A model generated the notes under the pieces. The model was not told the origin of the DNA. It did no database searches and was given only the letters and a program-made list of their open reading frames with translations. The position numbers and the translations under genes were made by a program. Below are positions 1 to 10,977 of a stretch of DNA of 64,000 nucleotides, one piece after another. This DNA comes from Mycetocola reblochoni REB411 (GTDB lineage Bacteria; Actinomycetota; Actinomycetes; Actinomycetales; Microbacteriaceae). How positions within the stretch are numbered: position 1 is the first letter of the stretch; each line of letters starts with the position of its first letter. The stretch lies in NCBI RefSeq assembly GCF_900163835.1, contig NZ_FUKR01000056.1, positions 1 through 64,000 of the forward strand, in the 5' to 3' direction.

Positions 1-426
1 CGCCTCCGACGGGTGATCCGGTGACGGGTGAGGGTGAGGAGACGACCCCGCTGCCCGCCGACCCGGGCCTGAGCGTGACGAAGATCGGCACCCTCGACCC
101 CGACGCCGAGGTGCGTGCGGGCGCGGTGCTGAACTACACCTTCCACGTGGCCAACACGGGGAATGTGACTTTGAGTGATGTTGCTCTGGATGATCCGCGT
201 CTGAATGGTGCGGAGGTGGTGTTCCAGTGGCGTGATGATCAGAGTGCTGGGGTGCTGGTTCCGGGTGATTCGGTGACGGCGTCGGCGGAGTATGTGTTGA
301 CGCAGGCGGATGTGGATGCGGGTGTCGTGGAGAACACGGCGACGGGTTCGGGGACGCCTCCGACGGGTGATCCGGTGACGGGTGAGGGTGAGGAGACGAC
401 CCCGCTGCCCGCCGACCCGGGCCTGA
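1..426 (+). repeat. Exact 72-nt direct repeat, period 354 bp, inside the surface-protein gene
   Basis: Bases 1-72 and 355-426 are identical by eye and then diverge. The spacing of 354 bp equals 118 codons, one protein repeat. Other repeat units share protein motifs but not DNA identity, so this pair reflects a recent duplication or gene conversion. It may continue upstream of the window, where assemblies of such arrays often collapse. Confidence 0.85.
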
Positions 427-3368
427 CGCTGGAGAAGGACGGCGAGCTGTCCGCCGACGCCCGAGCGGGCGAGCGGGTGGACTACCGCTTCACCGTCGCG
501 AACACGGGGAACGTGACCCTCACGGGCATCACCCTCAGCGACGTGCTCGACATCACCGGTCTGGCCTTCGACTGGGATGCCACGGAGCTGCAGACCCCTG
601 GCACGCTCACGCCGGGCGACCGTGTCACCGCCACGGCGGCCTACACGCTCACCCAGGCCGACGTCGACGCCGGGACGATCCTCAACAGCGCGACGGCGAG
701 CGGGACCCCTCCGGCGGGCGACCCGGTCACCGACGGCGACGACGCGACCGTGCCGCTGCCCGCCGACCCGTCGATCGAGATCGTCAAGACCGGCCTGTTC
801 GACGCGGGCTTCACCGGGGTGCCCGGCGACACCGTCAGCTACGGCTTCGAGGTCCGGAACACCGGGAACGTCACGCTCAGCGGCGTCGTCATCGCCGACC
901 CCCTGCCCGGCCTCGGCGAGATCGTCGTCGACGGCTGGCCGGGTGACGCGGGCGTGCTCGCTCCGGGACAATCCGTGACCGCGACCGCGCCGTACACGCT
1001 GACCGCGGCGGACGTCGACCGCGGCGAGGTGCTCAACACCGCGACGGCGAGCGGGACCCCTCCGACGGGCGACCCGGTCACCGGCGGCGACGACGAGACG
1101 ATGACCATCCCGTCCGAGCCGGCGATCCAGCTGGACAAGAGCGGCGTGCTGACCCCCGGCGACGGCCCGGCTCAGGCCGGGACGGTGGTGGAGTACTCCT
1201 TCACCCTCACCAACATCGGCAACGTCACTCTCGGCGACGTCACGCTCGCGGACGAGCTCGAGGGTCTGCGCGACCTCACGCTGACCTGGACCGACGAGCA
1301 GACGGCCGGCACTCTCGCCCGCGGCGGGCAGGTCACGGGCACGGCGAGCTACGCGCTCACGCAGGCGGACATCGACGCGGGCGTCGTGACGAACCTCGCG
1401 ACGGCGACGGGAACGCCGCCGAGGGGAGCCGACCCGGTCTCCGACGAGGACACGGTGGACGTCCCCGTGCCGCGCGAGTCCCAGCTCGAGCTGGTGAAGA
1501 CCGCGAGCGCACCCGACGGCGAGCTGCGGGCCGGCGACGAGGTGCGGTTCGAGTTCCGCGTCACCAACACGGGCAACACCACTGTGAGTGACGTCGTCAT
1601 CGACGACCCGCTGCCCGGGCTCGGCGAGATCGCCTACGACTGGTCGGGGGCTGCGGGCGAGGGCGTTCTTCGTCCGGGCGAGGTGCTGCTCGCCAGCGCG
1701 GGGTACACGCTCACCCAGGCGGACGTCGACCGCGGCAGCGTCGCGAACTCGGCGACCGTCACCGGTGACACGCCCGATGGCGGGGACCCGGGCGACGATG
1801 ACGGCACCGAGCTGCCCATCCCGGCCGCACCGGCCATCGCGCTGGACAAGTCGGGGGAGCTTCCCGGCGGTGCTGCGGCGTCCGCCGGTGACACGGTCGA
1901 GTACTCCTTCGAGCTGAGCAACACGGGCAACGTCACGCTCCACGGCGTCGCGGTCAGCGACCCGCTGCCCGGCCTCGGCGCGATCAGCGTCGCCGAGTGG
2001 CCCGGCGAGTCGGGCGTCCTCGCACCGGGGCAGACGGTCACGGCCCGCGCGGACTACACGCTCACCCAGGCGGACGTCGACCGGGGCTCGGTGGCGAACA
2101 CGGCCACGGCGAGCGGGACGCCGCCGGACGGCGGTGACCCGGTCACCGATGTCGACGAGGTGCTGGTGGAGATCGAGCCCGCGCCCGCCATCGAGGTCGT
2201 CAAGGACTCGAGCCTCGAACCCGGCGCCACCGGGGTGGCCGGCGAGACCATCCGCTACGACTTCCTTGTGCGCAACACCGGGACCGTGACGGTGGACGAC
2301 GTCCGGCTCAGCGACCCGCTTCCCGGCCTGTCGGCGATCGAGTTCGGCTCCTGGCCGGGCGAGACCGGCGTCCTCGCGCCCGGTCAGCTCGTCGCGGCGA
2401 CCGCGTCGTACACGATCACCCAGGACGACGTCGACCGCGGCTCGGTCGAGAACACCGCGACGGGCACGGGCACGACGCCCGGCGGCGACACCGTCGAGGA
2501 CGAGGGGTCCACGACGACCCCGCTGCTCCAGGACTCGGCGCTCCAGCTGGTCAAGAGCGGCTCGATCGATGAGTCCGCTCCGACCGTCGCGGGGGATGTG
2601 GTGCGCTTCACCTTCGAGGTGAGCAATGTGGGGACCACGACCGTCTCCGGTGTCGTCATCACCGATCCGCTTCCGGGCCTCGGCGCGATCACCGTCGCGG
2701 AGTGGCCGGGCGCGCCCGGCGTCCTGGCGCCAGGCCAGAGCGTGCTCGCCACGGCCGACTACACGCTGACTCAGGCGGACGTCGACCGCGGCTCCGTCGA
2801 GAACACCGCGACCGTCACCGGCACGCCCCCCGGCGGCTCGCCCGTCGGAGGGGAGGACGGGACGACCGTTCCGCTCCGGCCGGTCAGCGGTGTCGAGGTC
2901 GCCAAGTCGGCTGCGGTCGTCGGAGGGGGCGCCGCGGCGCTGGACTCGACCATCGAGTACACGATCACGGTGGTCAACACCGGCGGCACGACGCTCACCG
3001 GCGTCGTCGTCGACGACCCGCTGCCGGGGCTCGGCGCCCTGCGCCTGGTCTGGCCGGGCGAAGCCGGAACGCTGGCTCCGGGCCAGACGGTCACGGCGAC
3101 GGCGGACTACCGGGTCACGCAGGCGGACGTCGATGCCGGGCAGGTCGCGAACACGGCGACGGTGACGGCGACACCGCCGGTCGGCCCGACCGTGACCGGA
3201 GGCGACACCGTGACGGTGGACGTTCCGGGGCCGCTGCCGAGCACGGGCGCCGAGTCGGCGGTCGCGCTCGCGGTGCTCGCCGCGTTGCTGCTCGCCGCGG
3301 GTGTCCTCGTGGTCACGCGGCGCCGCCGGTCGGCTCCCGTCGTCGGGACGGCCGGCTCGGAGGACTGA
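1..3368 (+). CDS. Sortase-anchored surface protein with tandem DUF11-like repeats (5' end outside window)
   Basis: The frame is open from the first bases to the TGA at 3366-3368, so the N-terminus lies upstream of the window. At least nine tandem domains of roughly 115-120 residues recur, each marked by NTGNVTL-type and YTLTQADVD-type motifs (DUF11/conserved-repeat, Ig-like). The C-terminus has a sortase signal LPSTG (3234-3248), a hydrophobic stretch and the basic tail RRRRS, so the product should be covalently linked to peptidoglycan. No catalytic domain is visible; an adhesin or stalk role is inferred from architecture. Codon use between about 155 and 375 is unlike the rest (many T-ending codons), suggesting a mosaic repeat array. 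Its ligand is unknown. Confidence 0.85.
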   Translation, partial: PPTGDPVTGEGEETTPLPADPGLSVTKIGTLDPDAEVRAGAVLNYTFHVANTGNVTLSDVALDDPRLNGAEVVFQWRDDQSAGVLVPGDSVTASAEYVLTQADVDAGVVENTATGSGTPPTGDPVTGEGEETTPLPADPGLTLEKDGELSADARAGERVDYRFTVANTGNVTLTGITLSDVLDITGLAFDWDATELQTPGTLTPGDRVTATAAYTLTQADVDAGTILNSATASGTPPAGDPVTDGDDATVPLPADPSIEIVKTGLFDAGFTGVPGDTVSYGFEVRNTGNVTLSGVVIADPLPGLGEIVVDGWPGDAGVLAPGQSVTATAPYTLTAADVDRGEVLNTATASGTPPTGDPVTGGDDETMTIPSEPAIQLDKSGVLTPGDGPAQAGTVVEYSFTLTNIGNVTLGDVTLADELEGLRDLTLTWTDEQTAGTLARGGQVTGTASYALTQADIDAGVVTNLATATGTPPRGADPVSDEDTVDVPVPRESQLELVKTASAPDGELRAGDEVRFEFRVTNTGNTTVSDVVIDDPLPGLGEIAYDWSGAAGEGVLRPGEVLLASAGYTLTQADVDRGSVANSATVTGDTPDGGDPGDDDGTELPIPAAPAIALDKSGELPGGAAASAGDTVEYSFELSNTGNVTLHGVAVSDPLPGLGAISVAEWPGESGVLAPGQTVTARADYTLTQADVDRGSVANTATASGTPPDGGDPVTDVDEVLVEIEPAPAIEVVKDSSLEPGATGVAGETIRYDFLVRNTGTVTVDDVRLSDPLPGLSAIEFGSWPGETGVLAPGQLVAATASYTITQDDVDRGSVENTATGTGTTPGGDTVEDEGSTTTPLLQDSALQLVKSGSIDESAPTVAGDVVRFTFEVSNVGTTTVSGVVITDPLPGLGAITVAEWPGAPGVLAPGQSVLATADYTLTQADVDRGSVENTATVTGTPPGGSPVGGEDGTTVPLRPVSGVEVAKSAAVVGGGAAALDSTIEYTITVVNTGGTTLTGVVVDDPLPGLGALRLVWPGEAGTLAPGQTVTATADYRVTQADVDAGQVANTATVTATPPVGPTVTGGDTVTVDVPGPLPSTGAESAVALAVLAALLLAAGVLVVTRRRRSAPVVGTAGSED

Positions 3369-3379
3369 GCACGATCGAG

Positions 3380-3412
3380 GGGGCGGGGCCGCGCACGGTG
3401 CGGCCCCGCCCC
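3380..3412 (+). terminator. GC-rich hairpin terminator after the surface-protein gene
   Basis: Perfect 13-bp stem (3380-3392 with 3400-3412) and a 7-nt loop, starting 12 nt after the stop codon. There is no U-tract, as is common in actinobacterial terminators. Confidence 0.7.
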
Positions 3413-3500
3413 TCGCGCTGCAGCCGGCCTCTGTGCTCGGAAGCCCCCGACGGTGTGGACGCCGCGCGTCATCCGGGCGCCGGGCGCCCGCGAGCGCGGA

Positions 3501-3506
3501 TAGCCT
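3501..3506 (+). promoter_or_regulatory. -10 element TAGCCT for a leaderless transcript
   Basis: TAGCCT fits the actinobacterial TANNNT -10 consensus and ends 6 nt before the ATG at 3513. No Shine-Dalgarno sequence intervenes, so transcription should start at or next to the start codon. Confidence 0.6.
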
Positions 3507-3512
3507 TGACCC

Positions 3513-4427
3513 ATGACCGCTGAGCCCCACTCCACCGCGCCCGCCACGACCGGAGGGCGCGTGCCCGTCGACGGTCCCGGAGCCGCCGTCCGGTCCGTTC
3601 CCGGTGCCGTCGACGCGGAGGGGCTGGCCGGGATCGCCGAGCGCATCGCCGTTCGCGCGGCCGAGCTCGTCGCCCGGCGTCGCCGCGACGGCGTGAGCGT
3701 CGCCGCGACCAAGTCGAACCCGGTCGACATCGTCACCGCCGTCGACCGCGAGTCGGAGGACCTCATCCGCGAGCTGATCCTCGCCGAGCGGCCCTCCGAC
3801 GGCTTCTTCGGCGAGGAGTCGGGCGGTTCGGGCACGGGCACCTCCGGACTCACCTGGGTCGTCGACCCGATCGACGGCACGGTCAACTACCTCTACGGCA
3901 TCCCCGACTACGCGGTGAGCATCGCCGTGGTCAGGGGAGAGCCCGACCCGCGGCGCTGGGAGGCACTCGCCGCCGTCGTCGTGAACGCCGCCACCGGGGA
4001 GGTGTTCCGCGCGGTGCGCGGAGGGGGCGCCACCCGCGACGGGGTGCCGCTCCGGGTGAACAGCGGGGTCCCCGTCGATCGTGCGCTCATCGGCACCGGA
4101 TTCGGCTACGACCCGCGCCGCCGCGTGTGGCAGGCGGGACTGGTCAGGGAACTGCTTGCCGAGGTCAGGGACATCCGCCGTCTCGGCTCCGCCGCCCTCG
4201 ACCTCTGCTACCTGGCGCAGGGCCGGATCGACGGCTTCTTCGAGCGCGGCCTGCAGCCCTGGGACCACGCGGCCGGTGCGCTCGTCGCCGCCGAGGCCGG
4301 CGCGCGGGTCGAGGGGCTCAACGGCGCCCCGGCGTCGAGCGACTTCCTCCTCGCAGCCGAGGAGGGGCTGTTCTCAGCGCTGCACGAGCGGCTCGTCGCG
4401 GCGGGGGCCGACGACACGTCCTTCTGA
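3513..4427 (+). CDS. Inositol monophosphatase family protein
   Basis: Mg-dependent phosphatase of the IMPase/FBPase/CysQ superfamily, 304 residues. Metal-ligand motifs are GEESG (about 100-104), DPIDGTVNY (about 118-126) and the C-terminal WDHAAGALVAAEAGA (about 250-264); all expected acidic ligands are present. Substrate could be inositol phosphate, histidinol phosphate or fructose bisphosphate and cannot be told from sequence. The first 35 residues are Pro/Ala-rich and not part of the fold. The ATG is chosen because a TAGCCT -10 lies 6 nt upstream. It stands alone between the surface-protein gene and the convergent dehydratase gene. Confidence 0.88.
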   Translation: MTAEPHSTAPATTGGRVPVDGPGAAVRSVPGAVDAEGLAGIAERIAVRAAELVARRRRDGVSVAATKSNPVDIVTAVDRESEDLIRELILAERPSDGFFGEESGGSGTGTSGLTWVVDPIDGTVNYLYGIPDYAVSIAVVRGEPDPRRWEALAAVVVNAATGEVFRAVRGGGATRDGVPLRVNSGVPVDRALIGTGFGYDPRRRVWQAGLVRELLAEVRDIRRLGSAALDLCYLAQGRIDGFFERGLQPWDHAAGALVAAEAGARVEGLNGAPASSDFLLAAEEGLFSALHERLVAAGADDTSF

Positions 4428-4487
4428 CGCGTGCGGCGCCCGTCGAGCGAGCCCTGCGGCGCCCCTCGGACGCGCGGAAAACGTGAC

Positions 4488-6683
<2,196 letters not shown>

Positions 6684-6696
6684 TTACAGAACGGAG

Positions 6697-6726
6697 TTCT
6701 CATGGACGCGTGCGGGATGCTATTCT
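6697..6726 (+). promoter_or_regulatory. Putative promoter of the tRNA-Thr/tRNA-Met pair
   Basis: -10 TATTCT (6721-6726) with a weak -35 TTCTCA (6697-6702) at 18-bp spacing; the first tRNA begins 27 nt after the -10. Assigned by eye. Confidence 0.45.
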
Positions 6727-6753
6727 CATCTGGTGCCACGATCGCTGGCACGC

Positions 6754-6825
<72 letters not shown>

Positions 6826-6854
6826 CGTTGCACATCCACGTTGGGTGAGTACGC

Positions 6855-6928
6855 GGCAGGGTAGCTCAGTTGGTGAGAGCGCACGACTCATAATCGTGAG
6901 GTCGCGGGTTCAAGCCCCGCTCCTGCTA
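6855..6928 (+). tRNA. tRNA-Met (anticodon CAT, elongator type)
   Basis: Anticodon stem CACGA/TCGTG carries loop CTCATAA (CAT); T arm GCGGGTTCAAGCCCCGC; acceptor GGCAGGG against TCCTGCT with a G-U pair at position 1-72. The three G-C pairs typical of initiator tRNA are absent, so elongator Met is favoured; a tRNA-Ile with lysidine is less likely. It follows tRNA-Thr by 29 nt, probably in one transcript. Confidence 0.93.
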
Positions 6929-6940
6929 CAGATGTCCAGA

Positions 6941-6966
6941 TCAGCCCCGGCCTCGGCCGGGGCTGA
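6941..6966 (+). terminator. Hairpin terminator after the tRNA pair
   Basis: Inverted repeat TCAGCCCCGGCC/GGCCGGGGCTGA with a 2-nt loop, beginning 12 nt after tRNA-Met and followed by a short T-containing stretch. Confidence 0.75.
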
Positions 6967-7045
6967 TCCTGTTTACGGGGGCGCGTCATCGTCCGCTCGG
7001 ACGCGACGGTTCGTCGTGTCCCGGACCGGCCCGCGGGGAAAGGCC

Positions 7046-8158
7046 TCAGCTCAGGCGGCGGAGCTGCGACGCGGTCGGGCAGTCGAAGGGGTCGCGTGCG
7101 GCCAGGCCGACGCGGTTGAGGTACGCGATGACGATGCCGTAGGACTCGAGCAGGGACGTCTCGGTGTACGGCACGTCGTGGGTCTGGCAGTACTCGCGCA
7201 CGATCACCCGCGCCTTCGCCAGGTGCGGGCGCGCCATGCTCGGGAACAGGTGGTGTTCGACCTGGTAGTTCAGCCCGCCCATGAGCGCCGTCGCCCACCA
7301 CCCGCCGCGGATGTTCCGTGAGGTGCGCACCTGCTTGGTGAAGAAGTCGAGCCTGGCGTCCTTGGCGATGACGGGCATGCCCTTGTGGTTGGGCGCGAAG
7401 GACGCACCCATGTACACGCCGAAGACCGCCAGCTGCACCCCGAGGAACGCGAACGCCATGCCGAGCGGGAGGAGCAGGAACAGGGGCGCGAGGACGATGA
7501 CGAAGCGCGCGGCGATGATGCCGAGCTCGGTCCAGCGGCCCTTCACCTTGCCAGGGGTCAGCAGGTATTTCAGGCTCTGCACGTGCAGGTTGATCCCCTC
7601 GAGGGTGAGGAGGGGGAAGAACAGCCAGCCCTGTTTGCGGGTGATCAGCCGGACGATGCCGCGTGATCTGGCCGCGTCCTCGTCGAGGAAGGAGATCGTG
7701 TCGACGGCGATGTCCGGGTCCTTGCCGACACGGTTGGGGTTGGCGTGGTGACGGCTGTGCTTGGAGTCCCACCAGGCGTAGCTCATGCCGATCGACCCCG
7801 CGAGGACGCGGGCAAGTCGGTCGTTGGCCGGCCCGGTGGAGAGGATCTGGCGATGGGCGGCCTCGTGGGAGAGGAAGGCGATCTGGGTGAAGACCAGCCC
7901 CAGGCCCCCGGCGACGATGAGCTGGAGCCAGCTGTCGCCGAGCAGGAGGAACGCGGCGACGCAGCCCGCGAGCGCCACGAGGATGACGGCTGCCGTCGAG
8001 GCGTAGAACCAGAAGGCGCGGCGGAGCAGCCCGCCCTCCCTGACGACCTGCGACAGCTGGGTGTAGGTCTTCGCCATCGGGGGGAAGGTGTCGGTGGTGG
8101 CGTAGCTTTGGCGGATGGGCCCGAGAGTGGACTCGCGGACGGCGGTGGGGGAGGCCAT
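7046..8158 (-). CDS. Membrane fatty-acid desaturase
   Basis: Acyl-CoA/acyl-lipid desaturase of the di-iron histidine-box family, 370 residues from the ATG at 8158. The three boxes are all present: HEAAH, HSRHH and the C-terminal QVEHH in NYQVEHHLFPSM. Hydrophobic pairs flank the boxes, as expected for a protein with four transmembrane helices and a cytosolic active site. It would introduce a cis double bond into membrane lipid acyl chains. A longer in-frame extension to 8251 exists, but the codons before 8158 lack homologous character. No ferredoxin reductase partner is adjacent. Confidence 0.9.
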   Translation of the reverse strand: MASPTAVRESTLGPIRQSYATTDTFPPMAKTYTQLSQVVREGGLLRRAFWFYASTAAVILVALAGCVAAFLLLGDSWLQLIVAGGLGLVFTQIAFLSHEAAHRQILSTGPANDRLARVLAGSIGMSYAWWDSKHSRHHANPNRVGKDPDIAVDTISFLDEDAARSRGIVRLITRKQGWLFFPLLTLEGINLHVQSLKYLLTPGKVKGRWTELGIIAARFVIVLAPLFLLLPLGMAFAFLGVQLAVFGVYMGASFAPNHKGMPVIAKDARLDFFTKQVRTSRNIRGGWWATALMGGLNYQVEHHLFPSMARPHLAKARVIVREYCQTHDVPYTETSLLESYGIVIAYLNRVGLAARDPFDCPTASQLRRLS

Positions 8159-8377
8159 GATCGGCACCTGCTTAGATCGGTGACGACTGCGGTGGTCGTC
8201 GATCCGGAGCGGACAGGCGGCCGCCCATCGCTGTGCCAACCGTAACCGCACCGGTATGCAGGCGTGGCTATCGCGGGCTGATGCTCAGGATCGATGTCGG
8301 CGTCGTCCAGCGGGACACGCCGCGCGGTCAACGGCTCCGTCCCCGCCTGAGGTTCGTGCCACGGCGCAGCCGCGAGC

Positions 8378-8941
8378 TCACCTGCCCGACAGTCGGGGGT
8401 GCCCCGTCGGGGGACGGGGCCCGAGCTCCCGGCCGAACCCCCACACCTGCAGCGTGGCGTGCCGGGACTCGGCGACGGTGAAGTCCTGCTCGGGCATCCG
8501 TTCGAAGCCGAGGGACCGGTAGAGCCGGTGGGCGGCCGTCATGTACTCGGCGGAGTGGAGGCGCAGGCCGTCGGCGTCGAGCGTGCGCGCCCGCTCGAGG
8601 GCGAAGCCGATCATCGCGGCGCCGAGGCCGCGACGGCGTGCGGAGGGGGCGACGGCGAGCAGGGAGCAGTGCGCCCAGCCGTCCACCACGGCACGCGAGG
8701 TGGAGATCGTCGCGACGGGCTCCGTCCCGTCGAACGCCAACCAGATGTCGTCGTCGGCGACCCTGTCCTGCGGTCGGGCGAGCCGCCGGCGGTACTCAAC
8801 GCTGAGCGGCGCGTAGTCCGCCTCGTACGAACGGAGCAGCAGCCGGGCGACGGACGGGAGCTCCTCGGCCGACGCCCTGCGGACTGTCCGTCCCTGCGAC
8901 GCCGACGGCTGGGCGCCCTGCTCGTCTTCTGCGGTGGTCAT
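8378..8941 (-). CDS. GNAT-family N-acetyltransferase
   Basis: About 187 residues with the acetyl-CoA binding motif of the GNAT fold: beta-4 LLAVAPSARRRGLGAAMIGF followed by an alpha helix, then LHSAEYMTAAHRLYRSLGF (beta-5 and alpha-4). Substrate unknown. An ATG also exists at 8950, but it overlaps a GATAAT -10 element; the ATG at 8941 is 7 nt downstream of that element and is preferred as a leaderless start. Divergent from the monooxygenase gene. Confidence 0.82.
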   Translation of the reverse strand: MTTAEDEQGAQPSASQGRTVRRASAEELPSVARLLLRSYEADYAPLSVEYRRRLARPQDRVADDDIWLAFDGTEPVATISTSRAVVDGWAHCSLLAVAPSARRRGLGAAMIGFALERARTLDADGLRLHSAEYMTAAHRLYRSLGFERMPEQDFTVAESRHATLQVWGFGRELGPRPPTGHPRLSGR

Positions 8942-8948
8942 CGACCCC

Positions 8949-8971
8949 ATTATCGCCCGCGGGCATAGGCT
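8949..8971. promoter_or_regulatory. Back-to-back leaderless promoters
   Basis: Minus strand GATAAT (forward 8949-8954) sits 7 nt before the acetyltransferase ATG; plus strand TAGGCT (8966-8971) sits 6 nt before the monooxygenase GTG. The two start codons are only 36 bp apart, so the -35 regions must overlap the neighbouring gene. Confidence 0.55.
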
Positions 8972-8977
8972 TCACGG

Positions 8978-10084
8978 GTGACCCCCGCCGCCGTGCCTCC
9001 CATTGCCTCCGCAGCTGACGCCGTCGTCCGCGCGTCCTCCGACGGGACCGAGACGGGCGGTCCGGAACGCCCGCCTGGGCCGTTGAGCACGGGCATCCTC
9101 GCCTTCGTCGAACACGGCCGGGCCGCCGGCGCCCGCTCCCGCGCGCTCGAGGACGGGCTGGCACTCGTCCAGCTGGCCGAGGACCTCGGCTACGACAGGG
9201 CCTTCGTCCGCGCCAGGCACCTGGAGGACTACCTGTCCTCCCCGCTGACCTTCCTCGCTGCGGCTGCGCAGCGCAGCGAACGCATCGGGCTGGGAACCGC
9301 GGTGATCCCGCTGCGCTACGAGGACCCCATCCGGCTGGCCGAGGACGCGGCGACCGTCGACCTGCTCAGCGGTGGGCGGCTTCATCTGGGCTTCAGCAGC
9401 GGCTACGCCCAGAACGAGGCCGTCTTCGCGCCCGTCTACGGTGCCATCGACCGGCCGTTCGCCGCGGAGGCCGAACATCGGCTGCGGCGTTTTCTCGCCG
9501 CGGTGGAGGGGACCCCTGTCACCACGGCGGACGAGCACACCGGCTTCGCCGCGGCGGGGACGCCGCTGCGCGTGACCCCCGACGCCCCCGGCCTCGCCGG
9601 GCGCGTCTCCTACGGGGCCGGCCGGCTGGCGTCGGCCGCCCGGGCGGGGGAACTGGGCGTCCACCTGCAGCTGTCGACGCTGAGCACCGGGAGGGACGAC
9701 GGCGGCTTCGAGGCGGGGCAGCTCGCGCAGATTCGGGCCTACCGGGCGGCGCGCGCAGAGGTCACCGACGTCCCCGGGCACGTCAGCGTGAGCCGGATGA
9801 TCCTGCCGATCCTCGACGCCTCCGACGCCGAGGCGCTCGCTCCTCTGCTCGACCGCGACGCCGAGCGCCAGCGCGCCGAGCACTCCGACGCGCCGCCGTC
9901 GATGCAGTTCGGGCGGGTGCACGCCGGTGACCCGGATGCCATCGTCGCCGGGCTGCTGGCTGACCCTGCGCTCGCCGAGGCCGATGAGCTCATCCTGGCG
10001 CTGCCGTTCGGGCACGGGGACACGACGGTGCGGCGGATGATGCGCGCGGTGGCGGTCGAGGTGCTGCCGGGGCTTCGCCGCTAG
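8978..10084 (+). CDS. LLM-class (luciferase-like) flavin-dependent oxidoreductase
   Basis: Bacterial luciferase-like monooxygenase of the TIM-barrel fold, 368 residues. Characteristic segments are QRSERIGLGTAVIPLRYEDP (strand 3-4 region), SGGRLHLGFSSGY and a C-terminal PFGHGDTTVRRMMRAVAVEV helix. The family uses reduced FMN or F420; the substrate is not predictable. The GTG start is supported by TAGGCT 6 nt upstream. The stop codon TAG at 10082-10084 lies within the -10 of the next gene. Confidence 0.85.
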   Translation: MTPAAVPPIASAADAVVRASSDGTETGGPERPPGPLSTGILAFVEHGRAAGARSRALEDGLALVQLAEDLGYDRAFVRARHLEDYLSSPLTFLAAAAQRSERIGLGTAVIPLRYEDPIRLAEDAATVDLLSGGRLHLGFSSGYAQNEAVFAPVYGAIDRPFAAEAEHRLRRFLAAVEGTPVTTADEHTGFAAAGTPLRVTPDAPGLAGRVSYGAGRLASAARAGELGVHLQLSTLSTGRDDGGFEAGQLAQIRAYRAARAEVTDVPGHVSVSRMILPILDASDAEALAPLLDRDAERQRAEHSDAPPSMQFGRVHAGDPDAIVAGLLADPALAEADELILALPFGHGDTTVRRMMRAVAVEVLPGLRR

Positions 10085-10087
10085 GCT
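10082..10087 (+). promoter_or_regulatory. -10 element TAGGCT overlapping the previous stop codon
   Basis: TAGGCT is 6 nt before the GTG at 10094; its first three bases are the TAG stop of the monooxygenase. It suggests that the MaoC-MaoC-murB operon has its own leaderless promoter. Confidence 0.55.
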
Positions 10088-10093
10088 GGTCCG

Positions 10094-10540
10094 GTGGCAG
10101 TGAATCCTGAGATCAAGGGGCGGGTCTTCCCGCCGACGGAACCCTACCTGGTTGGCCGCGAGAAGGTCCGCGAGTTCGCCCGTGCGGTGGGAGCCCAGCA
10201 CCCGACGCACCACGACGTCGCGGCGGCACGCGCGGCCGGGTACGCCGACGTGGTGGCGCCGACGACCTTCGCGGTCGTCGTGCAGGAGCTCACCCTCGCG
10301 CAGCTCCTCGCCGAGCCGGATGCGGGCATCGACTTCTCCCGCGTCGTGCACGGCGATCAGCGTTTCAGCAGCACCAGGCCCATCGTCGCCGGCGACGAGC
10401 TGACCGCGACGGTCACCGTCGCGGACGTCAAGAGCCTCGGCGGGCACTCGATGGTCACCGCGAGCACCGACGTCGTCGACGCCGACGGCGGGCACGTCGT
10501 CACCGCCATCTCCACTCTCGTCGTCAGGGGGGACGAATGA
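10094..10540 (+). CDS. MaoC-like dehydratase, N-terminal type (HadA/HadC-like subunit)
   Basis: 148-residue hot-dog-fold protein of the FAS1/MaoC N-terminal type (UPF0336). Residues 20-50 include the region AVGAQHPTHHDVAAARAAGY followed by APTTFA. In mycobacteria the equivalent subunit pairs with a MaoC subunit to form the (3R)-hydroxyacyl-ACP dehydratase of FAS-II; here the partner gene follows with an ATGA overlap. The enzymatic role in a species without demonstrated mycolic acids is inference. GTG start fixed by the -10 element 6 nt upstream. Confidence 0.85.
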   Translation: MAVNPEIKGRVFPPTEPYLVGREKVREFARAVGAQHPTHHDVAAARAAGYADVVAPTTFAVVVQELTLAQLLAEPDAGIDFSRVVHGDQRFSSTRPIVAGDELTATVTVADVKSLGGHSMVTASTDVVDADGGHVVTAISTLVVRGDE

Positions 10541-10974
10541 CCGCGAACACTCCCGCACCCGTCCTCGCCGAGCTCGAGCAGGGCCAGGTCGTCGCCGAGC
10601 GCACCCTCGCGTTCAGCAGGGACAGCCTCGTCCGCTACGCGGGCGCCTCCGGCGACTTCAACCCGATCCACTACCGCGACGACGTGGCCGCGTCGGTCGG
10701 CCTCCCCGGGGTCATCGCCCACGGCATGCTGACGATGGGCGCCGTCGTCCAGCCGGTCGTCGACTGGCTCGGCGACCCCGGCCGCATCAGGGACTACCAG
10801 GTCCGCTTCACCCGTCCCGTCGTCGTCGACCCTGTCGCGGGCGCCGAGGTCGAGGTGACGGCGACCGTCGCCCGCATCGACGCGGAGGCCTCGACCGCGC
10901 GGATCGACCTCACGGTGCGGTTCGGCGGGCAGACGGTGCTCGGCCGCGCGCAGCTCGTCGTCGGGCTGGACTGA
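10537..10974 (+). CDS. MaoC-like (3R)-hydroxyacyl-ACP dehydratase (HadB-like subunit)
   Basis: 145-residue hot-dog protein carrying the hydratase-2 catalytic motif: Asp in SGDFNPIHYRDDVAA and His in HYRDD, then GLPGVIAHGMLTMG. It overlaps the upstream MaoC gene by 4 nt (ATGA), which implies translational coupling and a heterodimer. The same MaoC-MaoC-murB order is widespread in Actinobacteria, so the assignment is also supported by context. Confidence 0.9.
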   Translation: MTANTPAPVLAELEQGQVVAERTLAFSRDSLVRYAGASGDFNPIHYRDDVAASVGLPGVIAHGMLTMGAVVQPVVDWLGDPGRIRDYQVRFTRPVVVDPVAGAEVEVTATVARIDAEASTARIDLTVRFGGQTVLGRAQLVVGLD

Positions 10975-10977
10975 GCC

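Noticed and set aside
1-3368. Regularly spaced repeats as a possible CRISPR array
   Set aside because: The repeats are about 354 bp apart, coding, in one open frame and not palindromic; there are no spacers of CRISPR size and no cas genes.
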